NCBI GenBank assembly: GCA_001725415.1
Contig: MEGH01000012.1
Coordinates: 17,474-56,801, forward strand
Source of the DNA: Pseudonocardia sp. SCN 73-27
GTDB taxonomy: Bacteria > Actinomycetota > Actinomycetes > Mycobacteriales > Pseudonocardiaceae
Reading direction: 5' to 3'
DNA: 39,328 nt
The translations under genes and the position numbers were made by a program. Below the pieces are notes generated by a model. That model worked only from the letters and a program-made list of their open reading frames with translations. It was not told the DNA's origin and did not search any database. Positions 23,782 to 32,368 of this stretch are shown here, piece after piece; the first letter of the stretch is position 1, and each line of letters begins with the position of its first letter.

Positions 23782-25884
23782 ATGGCCTATGTGATCGGCG
23801 TCGACGTGGGCGGCACGTTCACCGACGCCGTCCTCGACGACGACGCCGGGACCGTGCTCGCCGCGAAGTCCCCGTCCACCCCGCCGGACTACTCCCGAGG
23901 GGTGCTCGACGTGCTGGGCCTGCTGGCCGAGCAGCTCGGCAGGACGCTGCCCGAGATGCTCGCCGAGACCCACCACATCGCACACGGCACGACGTCGTCG
24001 CTGAACGCGCTGGTCATGGGCAACGTCCCCGACGTCGGCTTCCTGACCACCAAGGGTCACCGCGACTCGATCTTCATCATGAACGTCGAGGGCCGCTACC
24101 TGGGCCGGGCCCCGCACGAGCTGCAGAACATCCTCGGCCAGGACAAGCACGGCCTGCTGCCCAAGCGGCACGCGCTCGAGGTCACCGAGCGCATCGACCG
24201 CGACGGCAACATCGTCGTCGCACTGGACGAGGACAAGGCCCGCGCGTCCATCCGCGCGCTGCTCGCCGACGGCGTCCGCGCCATCGCCGTCTCGCTGCTG
24301 TGGTCGTTCCGCAACCCGGTGCACGAGCGCCGGCTGCGCGAGATCGTCACCGAGGAGGACCCCGAGGTCTTCGTGGCGCTGTCGTCGGAGGTCAGCCCCC
24401 GCATCCGCGAGTTCGCGCGCAACGCCACGACGGTCATGAGCACCCAGATCGGCCCCGGCCTGCGCGACTACCTCGGCACGCTCGAGTCGTCGTTGCGCGA
24501 CCACGGGCTCACCGGCCCGCTGCTCGTCATGCAGTCCAACGGCGGCGCCGTCGCGGCCAAGGAGGCCCCCGCCACCGCCATCAGCACCGTCGGCTCGGTG
24601 CTCACCGGCGGTGTCGTCGGCTCCGTCGCCCTCGGCCGTCAGCTCGGTCACCGCAACATCATCTCCACCGATGTCGGCGGCACCACGTTCCTCGCCGGCC
24701 TCGTCGTCGACGGCGAGCCGGTCCGCGACACCACCACCGTCATCAACCACCACCCGATCAACGTGCCGACCCTGCGCGTCGACGCCATCGGCTCCGGCGG
24801 CGGCGCGATCGCGTGGCTCGACAGCGGCGGCAACCTGCGCATCGGCCCGCGCAGCGCGCAGGCCGTCCCCGGCCCGGCCTGCTACGGCAACGGCGGCACC
24901 GAGCCCACCAACACCGACGCCAACCTGGTGCTGGGCATCCTCACCGAGCGCGGCCTCATCGGTGGGCGCAAGCCGCTGTCGCTGGAGCTGGCCCGGCAGG
25001 CCATCGACACCCAGATCGCCAAGCCCCTCGGCCTGACGGTCGAGGAGGCCGCGGCCGCGATCTACGCCGTCCAGAACGCGCAGACGGGCGACCTGCTGCG
25101 CAAGACCGTCGTCGAGGCCGGGCACGACCCGCGCAACTTCGTCGTGTACGCGTTCGGCGGTGCCGGACCCGCCCACTGTGCCGGCTACGCCGCCGAGGTC
25201 GGGGTCGGCGAGGTCGTCGTGCCGCTGGGCCCGGTCGCCTCCGCGTTCTCGGCGTTCGGCCTCGCGTCGTCGGACATCGTGCTGGCCGCCGAGCTCTCCG
25301 ACCCGCTGGTCGTGCCGTTCGACCCGCAGCGGGCCGAGCGCAACTTCGCCGACCTCGAGAAGCTGGTCCGCGACGGCCTCGAGCGCCAAGGCGTGACGTT
25401 CGAGGCGGTCGAGCTGCACCGCGAGATCGACATGCGCTACACGATGCAGCTCGCCGAGGTCACCGCACCCGTGGCGGGCGGCGCGCTCGACACTGCCGCC
25501 ATCGAGGACGCCGCCGCGGCGTTCGAGGCCCGCTACGCCGAGATGTACGGCAAGGACGCGGGCTTCCGCGAGGCCGGCATCCAGGCCATCACCTTCCGCG
25601 TGCGCGGCGTCGGCATCCTGCCCTTCAGCCCGGCCCTGCCCGAGGTCCCGGTGGCCGACGGCGACGCCACGCCGTCGGGCACCCGCCCGGTCCAGCTCGA
25701 CGCCCGCCTCGGCTACCTCGACACGCCGATCTACGACTACCGCGAGCTGCGCGCGGGCCACGTCCTCACCGGTCCGGCGATCGTCGAGGTGCCCACCACG
25801 ACCGTCGTCGTCCCCGGCGGCACCGCGGGCACGGTCGACCACCTCGGCAACCTGACCATCCGCACGACGGGAGTCGCGTCATGA
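23782..25884 (+). CDS. Hydantoinase/oxoprolinase A-type subunit (acetone-carboxylase beta-like)
   Basis: The 700-residue product starts at ATG 23782, 7 bases after GAAGGAG. It has the HyuA layout: an N-terminal ASKHA ATP-binding motif VIGVDVGGTFTDAVLDDD, a second phosphate loop at STDVGGTTFLAGLVVDGEP, and the C-terminal VYAFGGAGPAHCAGYA segment. Proteins of this family are ATP-dependent hydantoinases, 5-oxoprolinases or the beta-type subunits of acetone and acetophenone carboxylases. The zinc-finger domain on the partner subunit favours the carboxylase branch, but the substrate is open. The gene overlaps the partner by ATGA. Members work in the cytosol as multi-subunit complexes. Confidence 0.9.
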   Translation: MAYVIGVDVGGTFTDAVLDDDAGTVLAAKSPSTPPDYSRGVLDVLGLLAEQLGRTLPEMLAETHHIAHGTTSSLNALVMGNVPDVGFLTTKGHRDSIFIMNVEGRYLGRAPHELQNILGQDKHGLLPKRHALEVTERIDRDGNIVVALDEDKARASIRALLADGVRAIAVSLLWSFRNPVHERRLREIVTEEDPEVFVALSSEVSPRIREFARNATTVMSTQIGPGLRDYLGTLESSLRDHGLTGPLLVMQSNGGAVAAKEAPATAISTVGSVLTGGVVGSVALGRQLGHRNIISTDVGGTTFLAGLVVDGEPVRDTTTVINHHPINVPTLRVDAIGSGGGAIAWLDSGGNLRIGPRSAQAVPGPACYGNGGTEPTNTDANLVLGILTERGLIGGRKPLSLELARQAIDTQIAKPLGLTVEEAAAAIYAVQNAQTGDLLRKTVVEAGHDPRNFVVYAFGGAGPAHCAGYAAEVGVGEVVVPLGPVASAFSAFGLASSDIVLAAELSDPLVVPFDPQRAERNFADLEKLVRDGLERQGVTFEAVELHREIDMRYTMQLAEVTAPVAGGALDTAAIEDAAAAFEARYAEMYGKDAGFREAGIQAITFRVRGVGILPFSPALPEVPVADGDATPSGTRPVQLDARLGYLDTPIYDYRELRAGHVLTGPAIVEVPTTTVVVPGGTAGTVDHLGNLTIRTTGVAS

Positions 25885-28193
25885 GCATGCCCATCCCCGG
25901 CTCCGAGCAGTTCTCCAGCCGTGCGGTCGACGCAGGAGAGCTCGCCCGCTCGCTGCCGTCCTCGCTCCCGGTGCACACCGTGACCCAGGAGCAGATCGAC
26001 GCCCTCGACCCGCTCACCTACGAGGTCGTCCGGCACCGCCTGTGGTCGGTCACCGACGAGATGGGCGAGGCGCTCAAGCGCATGTCCGGCTCGCCGATCG
26101 TGACCGACGCCAACGACTTCGACTTCGCGATCTCCGACGAGCTGGGCCAGGAGGTGCAGGTCGGGCTCTACAACACGATGCTGGTCGGCGCCGTCGACCT
26201 CGCCATCTACTGGACGCTGCGCAACCGCGCCGTCAACCCGGGCATCGAGTCCGGCGACATGTTCCTGTGCAACGACCCCTGGGTCGGCGGCGGTCTGCAC
26301 CAGAACGACGTCATCGTCTACCAGCCCGTCTTCCACGAGGGCGAGCTGTTCGCGTGGACCAGCGCGGTCTGCCACGAGCCCGACCTCGGTGGCGTCGGCC
26401 TCGGCTCGTTCTCGCCCGCGGCCGAGGACGTGTTCTCCGAGTCGCTGCCCACCCCGCCGGTCAAGGTGGTGCGCGGCGGCCGGCTGCAGCGCGACGTCGC
26501 CGACCTGTGGGTGCGCCGTTCACGCGTCCCGATGCTGGTCGGGCTCGACCTGCGCGCCAAGATCGGTGCCAACAACGTCGGGGCCGAGCGGCTGCAGGCA
26601 CTGATCGACCAGTACGGCGCCGACACGGTCAAGGCTGTCATGAAGCGCATGATGTCCGACGCCGAGACCCGGATGCGTGGCAAGATCGCCGCCCTGCCCG
26701 ACGGCTCCTGGACCGCCACCGGCTACCAGGACCAGTCCCACGTCGGCGACCGCAACCTGCACAAGATCACCGTCACCACGACGAAGTCCGGTGACCACTT
26801 GACGTTCGACTTCACCGGCACCGACCCGCAGGCCGGCGTCATCAACTGCACCTACGCCGGCATGCGCGGCGGCGTGATGCTGGCGCTGTTGCCGATCCTC
26901 GCGGGCGACATCCCGTGGTCGGCCGGTGGGCTCATGCGCTGTTTCGACCTCGTCACCGAGGAAGGCACGATCAACAACGCGACCTTCCCGGCCGCCGTCG
27001 GTCGCGGCCCGATCGGCCCGGCGTGGCTGACGGGCAGCCTCGTCGCCGAGTGCCTCGCCCAGATGCTCGACCGCGACCTGGAGCTGGGCAGGAACGTCCA
27101 GGCCACCTGCTGCGGCACCTGGGACACCGCCGTCATCGCGGGTCTCGACGAACGCGGCGAGCAGCCCTCCCCGTTCCTGTCGATCATGATGGAGCCGATG
27201 GCCGGCGGCTACGGTGCCCGCCCCCACGCCGACGGCATGGACAGCGGCGGCCTGCTCGGCATCCCGATGGGTCGCGTGCCCGACGTCGAGATGACCGAGT
27301 TCCTCTACCCGGTGCTCGCGCTCTGGCGCCGCGAGGAGCCCGACTCCGGTGGCCCGGGCCGCCACCGCGGCGGACTGTCCGCCTCGATGGCGTTCACCCC
27401 GCACGGCACGAGCATCCCGATGGGTCTGGTCCTGGCGTCGGCGGGCAAGGCGGTCGCCCAGAACGGCGGCCTCGCCGGCGGCCTGCCGGGAAACACGGGT
27501 CTCGACGTCGTCGTCCGCAACAGCCGGGTCGCGCAGATGCTCGCCGACGGCGACGTGCCCACCGACGTCGACGCCATGGGCGGCGTCGTCGAGCCCGGCC
27601 AGAACTACGCGTCCAGCTACATCGCGCCCGGCGAGGTGTTCGCCATGCGCTGGCAGGGTGGCGGTGGCTACGGCGACCCGCTGCACCGCGACCCCGCCGC
27701 CGTCGCGCACGACCTCCGCGAGGAGAAGATCACCGCCGCCGCGGCCCGCGACGTCTACGGCGTCGTCCTCGGCGGCCCGGACGGGTCCGATGTGGACGGA
27801 TCGGCCACCGACGCGCTGCGCGAGGAGCTCCGCGGCCGCCGCCGGGCGAGCGCCGAGCTGCTGCGCGAGCCGACCGGCGGCACGGTCGACCTGCAGTCGG
27901 CGCGCCGGCTCGACGACAACCTCGTCGAGGTGCGCGGAGAGCTCGCCTGCGGCCGTTGCGCCCAGGGCCTCGGGGACCCGAGCTCGCCCGAGGGGCTGTC
28001 GCTGGCCCGCCATCAGGGCCCGCCCACCGGCGCCGGGCCGCAGATCCTCGCCGACCCGGCCGACTACGTCGACGCCGAGGTGGTTTTCCGGCAGTACTAC
28101 TGCCCGAACTGCTGGACGGCCCTGCACTCCGCGGTGGTCCCGGCCGACCATGCGGACGTCATCGCGGGCGCCCATCACGTGGTGGGCGCGTAA
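25881..28193 (+). CDS. Hydantoinase B-type subunit with fused acetone-carboxylase gamma-like domain
   Basis: The 770-residue product has the HyuB/acetone-carboxylase alpha-like core up to about residue 650 (DPLTYEVVRHRLWSVTDEMG, FLCNDPWVGGGLHQNDV, GGGGYGDP). A further 120 residues follow with two Cys pairs, CGRC (about 693) and CPNCW (about 745), in the context EVVFRQYYCPNCWTALHS. That C-terminal part resembles the small zinc-binding gamma subunit of acetone carboxylase, which is usually a separate protein. The fusion would fix the stoichiometry of the complex. The ATG overlaps the stop of the A subunit. A long near-perfect inverted repeat follows the stop at 28198-28237. Confidence 0.85.
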   Translation: MSMPIPGSEQFSSRAVDAGELARSLPSSLPVHTVTQEQIDALDPLTYEVVRHRLWSVTDEMGEALKRMSGSPIVTDANDFDFAISDELGQEVQVGLYNTMLVGAVDLAIYWTLRNRAVNPGIESGDMFLCNDPWVGGGLHQNDVIVYQPVFHEGELFAWTSAVCHEPDLGGVGLGSFSPAAEDVFSESLPTPPVKVVRGGRLQRDVADLWVRRSRVPMLVGLDLRAKIGANNVGAERLQALIDQYGADTVKAVMKRMMSDAETRMRGKIAALPDGSWTATGYQDQSHVGDRNLHKITVTTTKSGDHLTFDFTGTDPQAGVINCTYAGMRGGVMLALLPILAGDIPWSAGGLMRCFDLVTEEGTINNATFPAAVGRGPIGPAWLTGSLVAECLAQMLDRDLELGRNVQATCCGTWDTAVIAGLDERGEQPSPFLSIMMEPMAGGYGARPHADGMDSGGLLGIPMGRVPDVEMTEFLYPVLALWRREEPDSGGPGRHRGGLSASMAFTPHGTSIPMGLVLASAGKAVAQNGGLAGGLPGNTGLDVVVRNSRVAQMLADGDVPTDVDAMGGVVEPGQNYASSYIAPGEVFAMRWQGGGGYGDPLHRDPAAVAHDLREEKITAAAARDVYGVVLGGPDGSDVDGSATDALREELRGRRRASAELLREPTGGTVDLQSARRLDDNLVEVRGELACGRCAQGLGDPSSPEGLSLARHQGPPTGAGPQILADPADYVDAEVVFRQYYCPNCWTALHSAVVPADHADVIAGAHHVVGA

Positions 28194-28197
28194 CCCT

Positions 28198-28237
28198 GTG
28201 AGTGGCGACGGTCGCTACAGCGACCATCGCCACTCAC
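28198..28237. terminator. 40-bp inverted repeat after the hydantoinase operon
   Basis: Two 19-base arms (GTGAGTGGCGACGGTCGCT and its complement with one mismatch) are separated by two bases and begin 4 bases after the TAA at 28191-28193. RNA from either strand would form a strong hairpin. No run of T follows, so termination would not be of the classic intrinsic type. A dispersed palindromic repeat is the other reading. Confidence 0.55.
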
Positions 28238-28342
28238 GACCCGGGTCTGCCTCGTCAGGCACGGGGCGCCTCCTGCTCGCCGTCGCGGCACACGTGGACC
28301 GACGGCGATAACGCGGACCGCGTCCCGGGCGAACCACCGGGC

Positions 28343-29722
28343 ATGCCGTATCTCACCGTCGAGGAGATCGAGTCCGGCCTGAGCGACCTCGAGGCCCGGT
28401 ACCCGAGCGTGTGCCGCCACATCGCGCTGCCGCACCGCACGTACGAGGGCCGGACCGTCACCGCGCTGCGCATCGGTAGACACGACGACGACGGCAACCG
28501 CGCGGGGGTCCTGTTCCTCGCGAACGTGCACGCCAACGAGTGGGGTGGATCGGACACCGCGTTGAGCTTCGCCTCGGACCTGCTGCAGGCGTGGGAGTCC
28601 GGGACCGGGCTGAGCTACGGAGGTACCGCGTTCAGCGCCGACGACGTCGCGTCGATCATCGACCTGTGCGACCTCTTCGTCGTCGGCTGCGTCAACCCCG
28701 ACGGCCGCGCCTACAGCCAGGAGGCGCCGGCGAACAAGGACTGGCGCAAGAACCGCCGGCCGCTCAACGACACGGACCCCCGGATCGGCGCCGACATCAA
28801 CCGCAACTTCGACTTCCTCTTCGACATCGAGAGGGCGTTCGACCCGTCCGTCGTCGACGCCCCCACGATGGGCAGCCTGGCCCCGCTGAGCGACCATTAC
28901 CAGGGGATCGGCCCGAACTCCGAGGCCGAGAGCCGCAACATCGTCGCGCTGCTCGACGAGCACCCCAACATCGCGTGGATGCTCGACATCCACTGCACCG
29001 GCGGCCAGGTGATGCGCAGCTGGGGCGACGCGCCGAACCAGTCGTCGCGGCCCGAGATGACCTTCTACAACCCGGATTTCGACGGCGTGCGCGGGACACC
29101 CGATGTGACCCGCTACGGCGAGTACATCGACCCGCACGACGAGAGCCGGATGAGCGAGGCGGTCACGGCGATCGTCGGCGCGATCCACGGGGTCCGCGAT
29201 CAGCGGTACACCGGCGTCCAGCTGTTCAACAGGCCGACGGCCGGCGCGGGCCTGTTCAACCCGATGTCGGGCGACACGATCGACTATGCCTACTCCCGCC
29301 ATCTCGTGAACCCCGACGCGTCCTGTGTGTACGGCCTGGCCGTCGAGTTCAGCCTCGGCGACGACCCGCAGCCGCCCGACGACGAGATGCAGAACATTAT
29401 CGCCGACGTCAGCGCCGGCATGGTGGCACTGTGCCTGCACGCGCGCCGGCCCGTCATCCACACCGGGTTCGAGAAGCCGCCGATCCTCACGCCGGACTTC
29501 CGCATCCTCACCGGTATCATCGACGGCGGCCCGGGATGGGTGTGGGTGAACGGCCGCCCGGTGTTCGTGAAGCCCCCGGACCCGCGGATGTACGAGCTGT
29601 TGAGGCGGGTGGGGGAGTTCCAGGTCGCGCCGGAGCTCTACGGCCCCGACGCCGTCGGGTCGCAGCGGGAGGCGCTGCAGCAGGTCGTCGGGCTGGCTCA
29701 GGGTCTCCTGGAGGAGCTCTGA
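28343..29722 (+). CDS. M14-family zinc carboxypeptidase-like protein
   Basis: The 459-residue product starts at ATG 28343 (MPYLTVEEIESGLSDLEARY). The zinc ligands are visible as HANEW (HxxE) and the later His in MLDIHCTGG. GADINRNFDFLF supplies the substrate-binding Asn-Arg, and VEFSLGDDPQ the catalytic Glu. These are the M14 signatures. No signal peptide is seen, so a cytosolic amidohydrolase or peptidase acting on a small substrate is likely. The last 90 residues form an extra domain (FRILTGIIDGGPGWVWVNGR) after the peptidase fold. Following the hydantoinase-type pair on the same strand, it may hydrolyse an amide in the same pathway; that is inference from position. Confidence 0.85.
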   Translation: MPYLTVEEIESGLSDLEARYPSVCRHIALPHRTYEGRTVTALRIGRHDDDGNRAGVLFLANVHANEWGGSDTALSFASDLLQAWESGTGLSYGGTAFSADDVASIIDLCDLFVVGCVNPDGRAYSQEAPANKDWRKNRRPLNDTDPRIGADINRNFDFLFDIERAFDPSVVDAPTMGSLAPLSDHYQGIGPNSEAESRNIVALLDEHPNIAWMLDIHCTGGQVMRSWGDAPNQSSRPEMTFYNPDFDGVRGTPDVTRYGEYIDPHDESRMSEAVTAIVGAIHGVRDQRYTGVQLFNRPTAGAGLFNPMSGDTIDYAYSRHLVNPDASCVYGLAVEFSLGDDPQPPDDEMQNIIADVSAGMVALCLHARRPVIHTGFEKPPILTPDFRILTGIIDGGPGWVWVNGRPVFVKPPDPRMYELLRRVGEFQVAPELYGPDAVGSQREALQQVVGLAQGLLEEL

Positions 29723-29849
29723 CCTGCGACGAGCCGCCGATCCCCGACCGCGATCGCCGCGAGTGCGCCCACCGCGGCCAGGATCGCGACGACGACGAAC
29801 TGCCACCCGCCCTCGACCCGGCCGCCGACGACGAGTCCGCCGTCGAACC
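29698..29849 (-). pseudogene. Possible C-terminal scrap of an MFS-type transporter
   Basis: Between the convergent peptidase and hydrolase genes the minus strand has GGWQFVVVAILAAVGALAAI followed by a basic tail (GDRRLVAGQSSSRRP) and a stop. A last transmembrane helix with a short charged tail is typical of MFS permease ends. Only about 40 residues exist and nothing of the rest of such a gene is nearby. This is a weak call. Confidence 0.35.
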
Positions 29850-31115
29850 TCAGCTGCGAGCGGTCGCGTACCGCTGCGAGACCCAGGCGTCGATCAGGGT
29901 GGCGGCGGCCTCGTAGCCGGTGGGCTCGCCCTCGGCGATCGGCTGGCCGAAGTGCTGTCCGCGGACGACGCCGTGGGTCTTGTCGGTGGCGGCGACCGCG
30001 GCGTACATGCGTTCGCCGACGGCGGGCACGGCGACCTGGTCGCCCGAGAGTTCGAGGAACAGCGTCGGCACGTGGACGCCGGCGGCGCATCGGACAAAGT
30101 CGGCGTTGGTGCTCAGTGCCGACCAGGTCGAGAGCCACGCGTCCGGTGTGGTCAGCCGGCCGAACCCGACGAGGCCGTAGTTGATCAGGTCGGGGCGGCG
30201 GCCGAACAGCGATCCGTAGTGCCGGTCGTTGCGGTCGATCGTCAGGTCGACGTAGCGCGGGTCGGCATCGGTGCGGTACGTGGTGATGAGGCGGGGCGCC
30301 AGCGACGCCCGGCGGTCCGCGGCGGCACCGGTGCGGGCGAACCGCGCCCGCGCCTGCGAGGCCTCGGCGGCCCGTTCGCGGGCGACGGCGTCGATCCGGG
30401 TGACGCGGTCGTGCTGGGCCTTCCGGTAGCGCGCGAGGAACTCCGCCGAGTAGTGGCTGGGCTCGGGCGCAGGGGTGAAGCCGTTGGCGGGGTCGTACAT
30501 GTCGAGCGAGGGGTCGACCGAGAGCGGGTCGTTCTCGTCGGACACCGACGGGTCGATGCAGCTCAGCAGCACCTGCCCCTGGCCCGGGTGCGGGGCGAGG
30601 AAGATCGCGCCGTCCGGGACGGGCATCCGGGCGCCCGCGAGCGCGATCGGCCGGCCCGCCGGGGTGACGTCGACACGGTGCTCGGGCTCGATCGCGGCCT
30701 GCTCGACGTAGTAGGCGTAGAGCGTCCCGCCGCCGGAGTGGCCGAAGGTCAGAATCGACTCGAACCCGTCGTCGCGCAGGAAGTTCATCCCGGCGGCGAC
30801 GTCGAGGACCGCCTGCTCGTGGACGAGCGCGAGGTCGTTGTTCACCGACCGGGAGGTCTGCGTCCACACCGACACCCCGGAGCGCAGCAGCAGCGGGATG
30901 ATCGGGTGATGGGCCACGGACTGGCGGGGATGCATGATCGTCACGACGGTCGTCGCCCCGTCGAGGGCGTGCAGCACGCCCTCGACCTTGGCGCCGTCGA
31001 ACGTCGAGAGCTGGTGGATGCCGACGGTGACCCCGCTCGGCATGTCGACCGTCGCGACGTCGCGGCCGGCGCCCAGGCGGTCGACGGCGATCGGGGTGTC
31101 GGTGTGCCGGCTCAT
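29850..31115 (-). CDS. Alpha/beta-hydrolase fold protein
   Basis: The 421-residue product has the nucleophile elbow GHSGGGTLYAYYVEQ (about residue 130), an acid candidate in LELSGDQVAVP, and the catalytic His in VRGQHFGQP near the C-terminus. A long helical insertion (about residues 200-270, EFLARYRKAQHDRV) probably forms a lid. No signal peptide is present. The ATG at 31115 overlaps the stop of the upstream 99-residue gene. It may hydrolyse an ester, thioester or C-C bond in the nearby aromatic or amide pathway; the sequence alone does not decide. Confidence 0.82.
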   Translation of the reverse strand: MSRHTDTPIAVDRLGAGRDVATVDMPSGVTVGIHQLSTFDGAKVEGVLHALDGATTVVTIMHPRQSVAHHPIIPLLLRSGVSVWTQTSRSVNNDLALVHEQAVLDVAAGMNFLRDDGFESILTFGHSGGGTLYAYYVEQAAIEPEHRVDVTPAGRPIALAGARMPVPDGAIFLAPHPGQGQVLLSCIDPSVSDENDPLSVDPSLDMYDPANGFTPAPEPSHYSAEFLARYRKAQHDRVTRIDAVARERAAEASQARARFARTGAAADRRASLAPRLITTYRTDADPRYVDLTIDRNDRHYGSLFGRRPDLINYGLVGFGRLTTPDAWLSTWSALSTNADFVRCAAGVHVPTLFLELSGDQVAVPAVGERMYAAVAATDKTHGVVRGQHFGQPIAEGEPTGYEAAATLIDAWVSQRYATARS

Positions 31116-31411
31116 GCGCTGCCTGCTTCTCTCGGTTCGGGTGAGCCGGCGACCGGCTCGACGACGAGCTCGTTCTCGTCCCAGGCCGCGACCCGGCCGT
31201 CGGCGACGGCGGCGACGGAGCTGTACCAGACGGCGTTGCGGCAGCCGGTGGCGTTGCGGCAGCCGGTGGCGTTGCGCTCGATCACGATCGGGCCGGGACC
31301 GCTGACCACCAGGTACGGGCCGCGGCGGCGCACGTCGAGGTCGGGGTCCTTGCTCGCGACCTCGGCCAGCGGGCGGAAGTCGTCGACGTCGAGGACGAAC
31401 AGCGTGGTCAC
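31112..31411 (-). CDS. 99-residue protein with internal 18-bp duplication
   Basis: The product (start MTTLFVLDVDDFRPLAEVAS) is beta-rich, with a central PYLVVSGPGPIVIERNATG strand region and an acidic C-terminus. It contains the six-residue repeat RNATGC twice plus a partial third copy, from the 18-base duplication at 31235-31270. GTG 31411 overlaps the stop of a 26-codon frame and its own stop overlaps the hydrolase start, so all three are in one transcript. I do not recognise the family; a small subunit for the hydrolase or the hydantoinase-type complex is possible. Confidence 0.6.
   Translation of the reverse strand: MTTLFVLDVDDFRPLAEVASKDPDLDVRRRGPYLVVSGPGPIVIERNATGCRNATGCRNAVWYSSVAAVADGRVAAWDENELVVEPVAGSPEPREAGSA
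31235..31270 (-). repeat. Two tandem copies of an 18-base unit
   Basis: GTTGCGGCAGCCGGTGGC occurs at 31235-31252 and again at 31253-31270, followed by a six-base partial copy. The unit keeps the reading frame and adds six residues per copy. Confidence 0.85.
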
Positions 31412-31488
31412 GCGAACGTCACCTCACCCGGCTCCTCGGCGTAGCGCTCGGCGATGAGGGCGGCCTTGCGCGCGTAGAACTGCGGCAT
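31408..31488 (-). CDS. 26-codon frame leading the hydrolase operon
   Basis: ATG 31488 opens a short frame (MPQFYARKAALIAERYAEEP and six more residues) that ends in TGA overlapping the GTG of the next gene. The sequence is protein-like and helical, not GC noise. It may be a true leader peptide, a very small subunit, or the remains of a longer gene shortened like others here. Confidence 0.4.
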   Translation of the reverse strand: MPQFYARKAALIAERYAEEPGEVTFA

Positions 31489-31516
31489 GTCCCGACTGTA
31501 GATAGTGGAGGCGGAT

Positions 31517-31534
31517 ACGTCAAAGTTTGGACGT
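31517..31534 (-). promoter_or_regulatory. Candidate TetR operator before the hydrolase operon
   Basis: ACGTCAAAGTTTGGACGT is an 18-base imperfect palindrome (arms agree at 7 of 9 positions) in an AT-rich patch between the TetR gene and the hydrolase operon, about 30 bases before the leader frame. Size and place fit a TetR-family operator. Confidence 0.4.
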
Positions 31535-31585
31535 TACAGAAAAATTCCGCGGGCGAGGGGTACCCCTGGACGGGGGCGTGCGAGG

Positions 31586-32314
31586 TCAGGCCCGGGGCGT
31601 CCCGTTGGCCTGCAGGTGCCGTTCCAGCTGGTCGAGGCTGGCCCGGGCGGCGGCCAGCGCCGCCCGCGGGTCTGCACCCGCCGCCTCGTCCGGGACCCGC
31701 AGCATGGCGACGGCACTGCTCGCGATCTGCGCCGCGATCGGCTCCACGGGGTGGTCGGGGCCCGCCTCGAACCACCAGGCCACCCAGTTGCACATGCCCA
31801 GCACCGACAGCGCCGCGACACGGCTGTCCACCGGCCGGAACAGCCCCTGCGCGATGCCGTCGTCGATCACCGAGCGCACCTCGGCCAGCGCTGCACGACG
31901 CCCCTCCAGGTAGGCGTCGGCCAGGCTGTCGGGCAGCGCCGACGCCGACCGGTCGAGCAGCTGGAACCGCGTCCGGTTGACCGCCCGGTCCGTGGCGGTC
32001 AGGTGCGCGATCCGGTACAGCCGGTCGGCGGGGTCGAGCCCCGGCTCCTCGCTGACCTTGCGCATCTGCGCCACGAGCCGGCTCGTCAGGTCGGCGACGA
32101 GGCGCCCGAGCATCTCGTCCTTGCTCTTGACGTAGTAGTACAACGCCTGCCGCGTGATGCCGACCGAGTCCGCGATGTCCTGCAGGCTCGTCCCGGCGAA
32201 ACCGCGCTCGGCGAACAGCTTCGCCGCATGCTCGTGGATCTCTGCCTCCACGAGCTCGCGGCGGGCGGTGCCGCGCCGTCCCGGGGTGGTCCTCGCGGTG
32301 GACTGGCGTGCCAT
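31586..32314 (-). CDS. TetR-family transcriptional regulator
   Basis: The 242-residue product has an N-terminal helix-turn-helix (EIHEHAAKLFAERGFAGTSL, then QDIADSVGITRQALYYYVKS) and a ligand-binding domain with the segment ALSVLGMCNWVAWWFEAGPD. The latter is shared almost word for word with the damaged TetR at 22966-23639, so the two are paralogues that likely sense related ligands. It sits between the ligase/monooxygenase genes and the hydrolase operon on the same strand, and probably controls one or both. All TetR core elements are intact. Confidence 0.9.
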   Translation of the reverse strand: MARQSTARTTPGRRGTARRELVEAEIHEHAAKLFAERGFAGTSLQDIADSVGITRQALYYYVKSKDEMLGRLVADLTSRLVAQMRKVSEEPGLDPADRLYRIAHLTATDRAVNRTRFQLLDRSASALPDSLADAYLEGRRAALAEVRSVIDDGIAQGLFRPVDSRVAALSVLGMCNWVAWWFEAGPDHPVEPIAAQIASSAVAMLRVPDEAAGADPRAALAAARASLDQLERHLQANGTPRA

Positions 32315-32368
32315 GGCTGGAGGCTACCGATCTGCGGGTGCGCGGTCGCCCGGACGCGGGCGGCCGGC

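Noticed and set aside
22966-25842. 958-codon open frame on the minus strand opposite the hydantoinase A gene
   Set aside because: Composition is Arg/Asp/Gly-rich with repetitive Val-Asp-Asp runs, as expected from antisense of high-GC coding DNA; only its last part coincides with the real TetR coding region.
24300-28193. 1297-codon plus-strand frame running into the HyuB gene
   Set aside because: The first half is an Arg-rich off-frame reading of hyuA; the true HyuB start is ATG 25881, which overlaps the HyuA stop.
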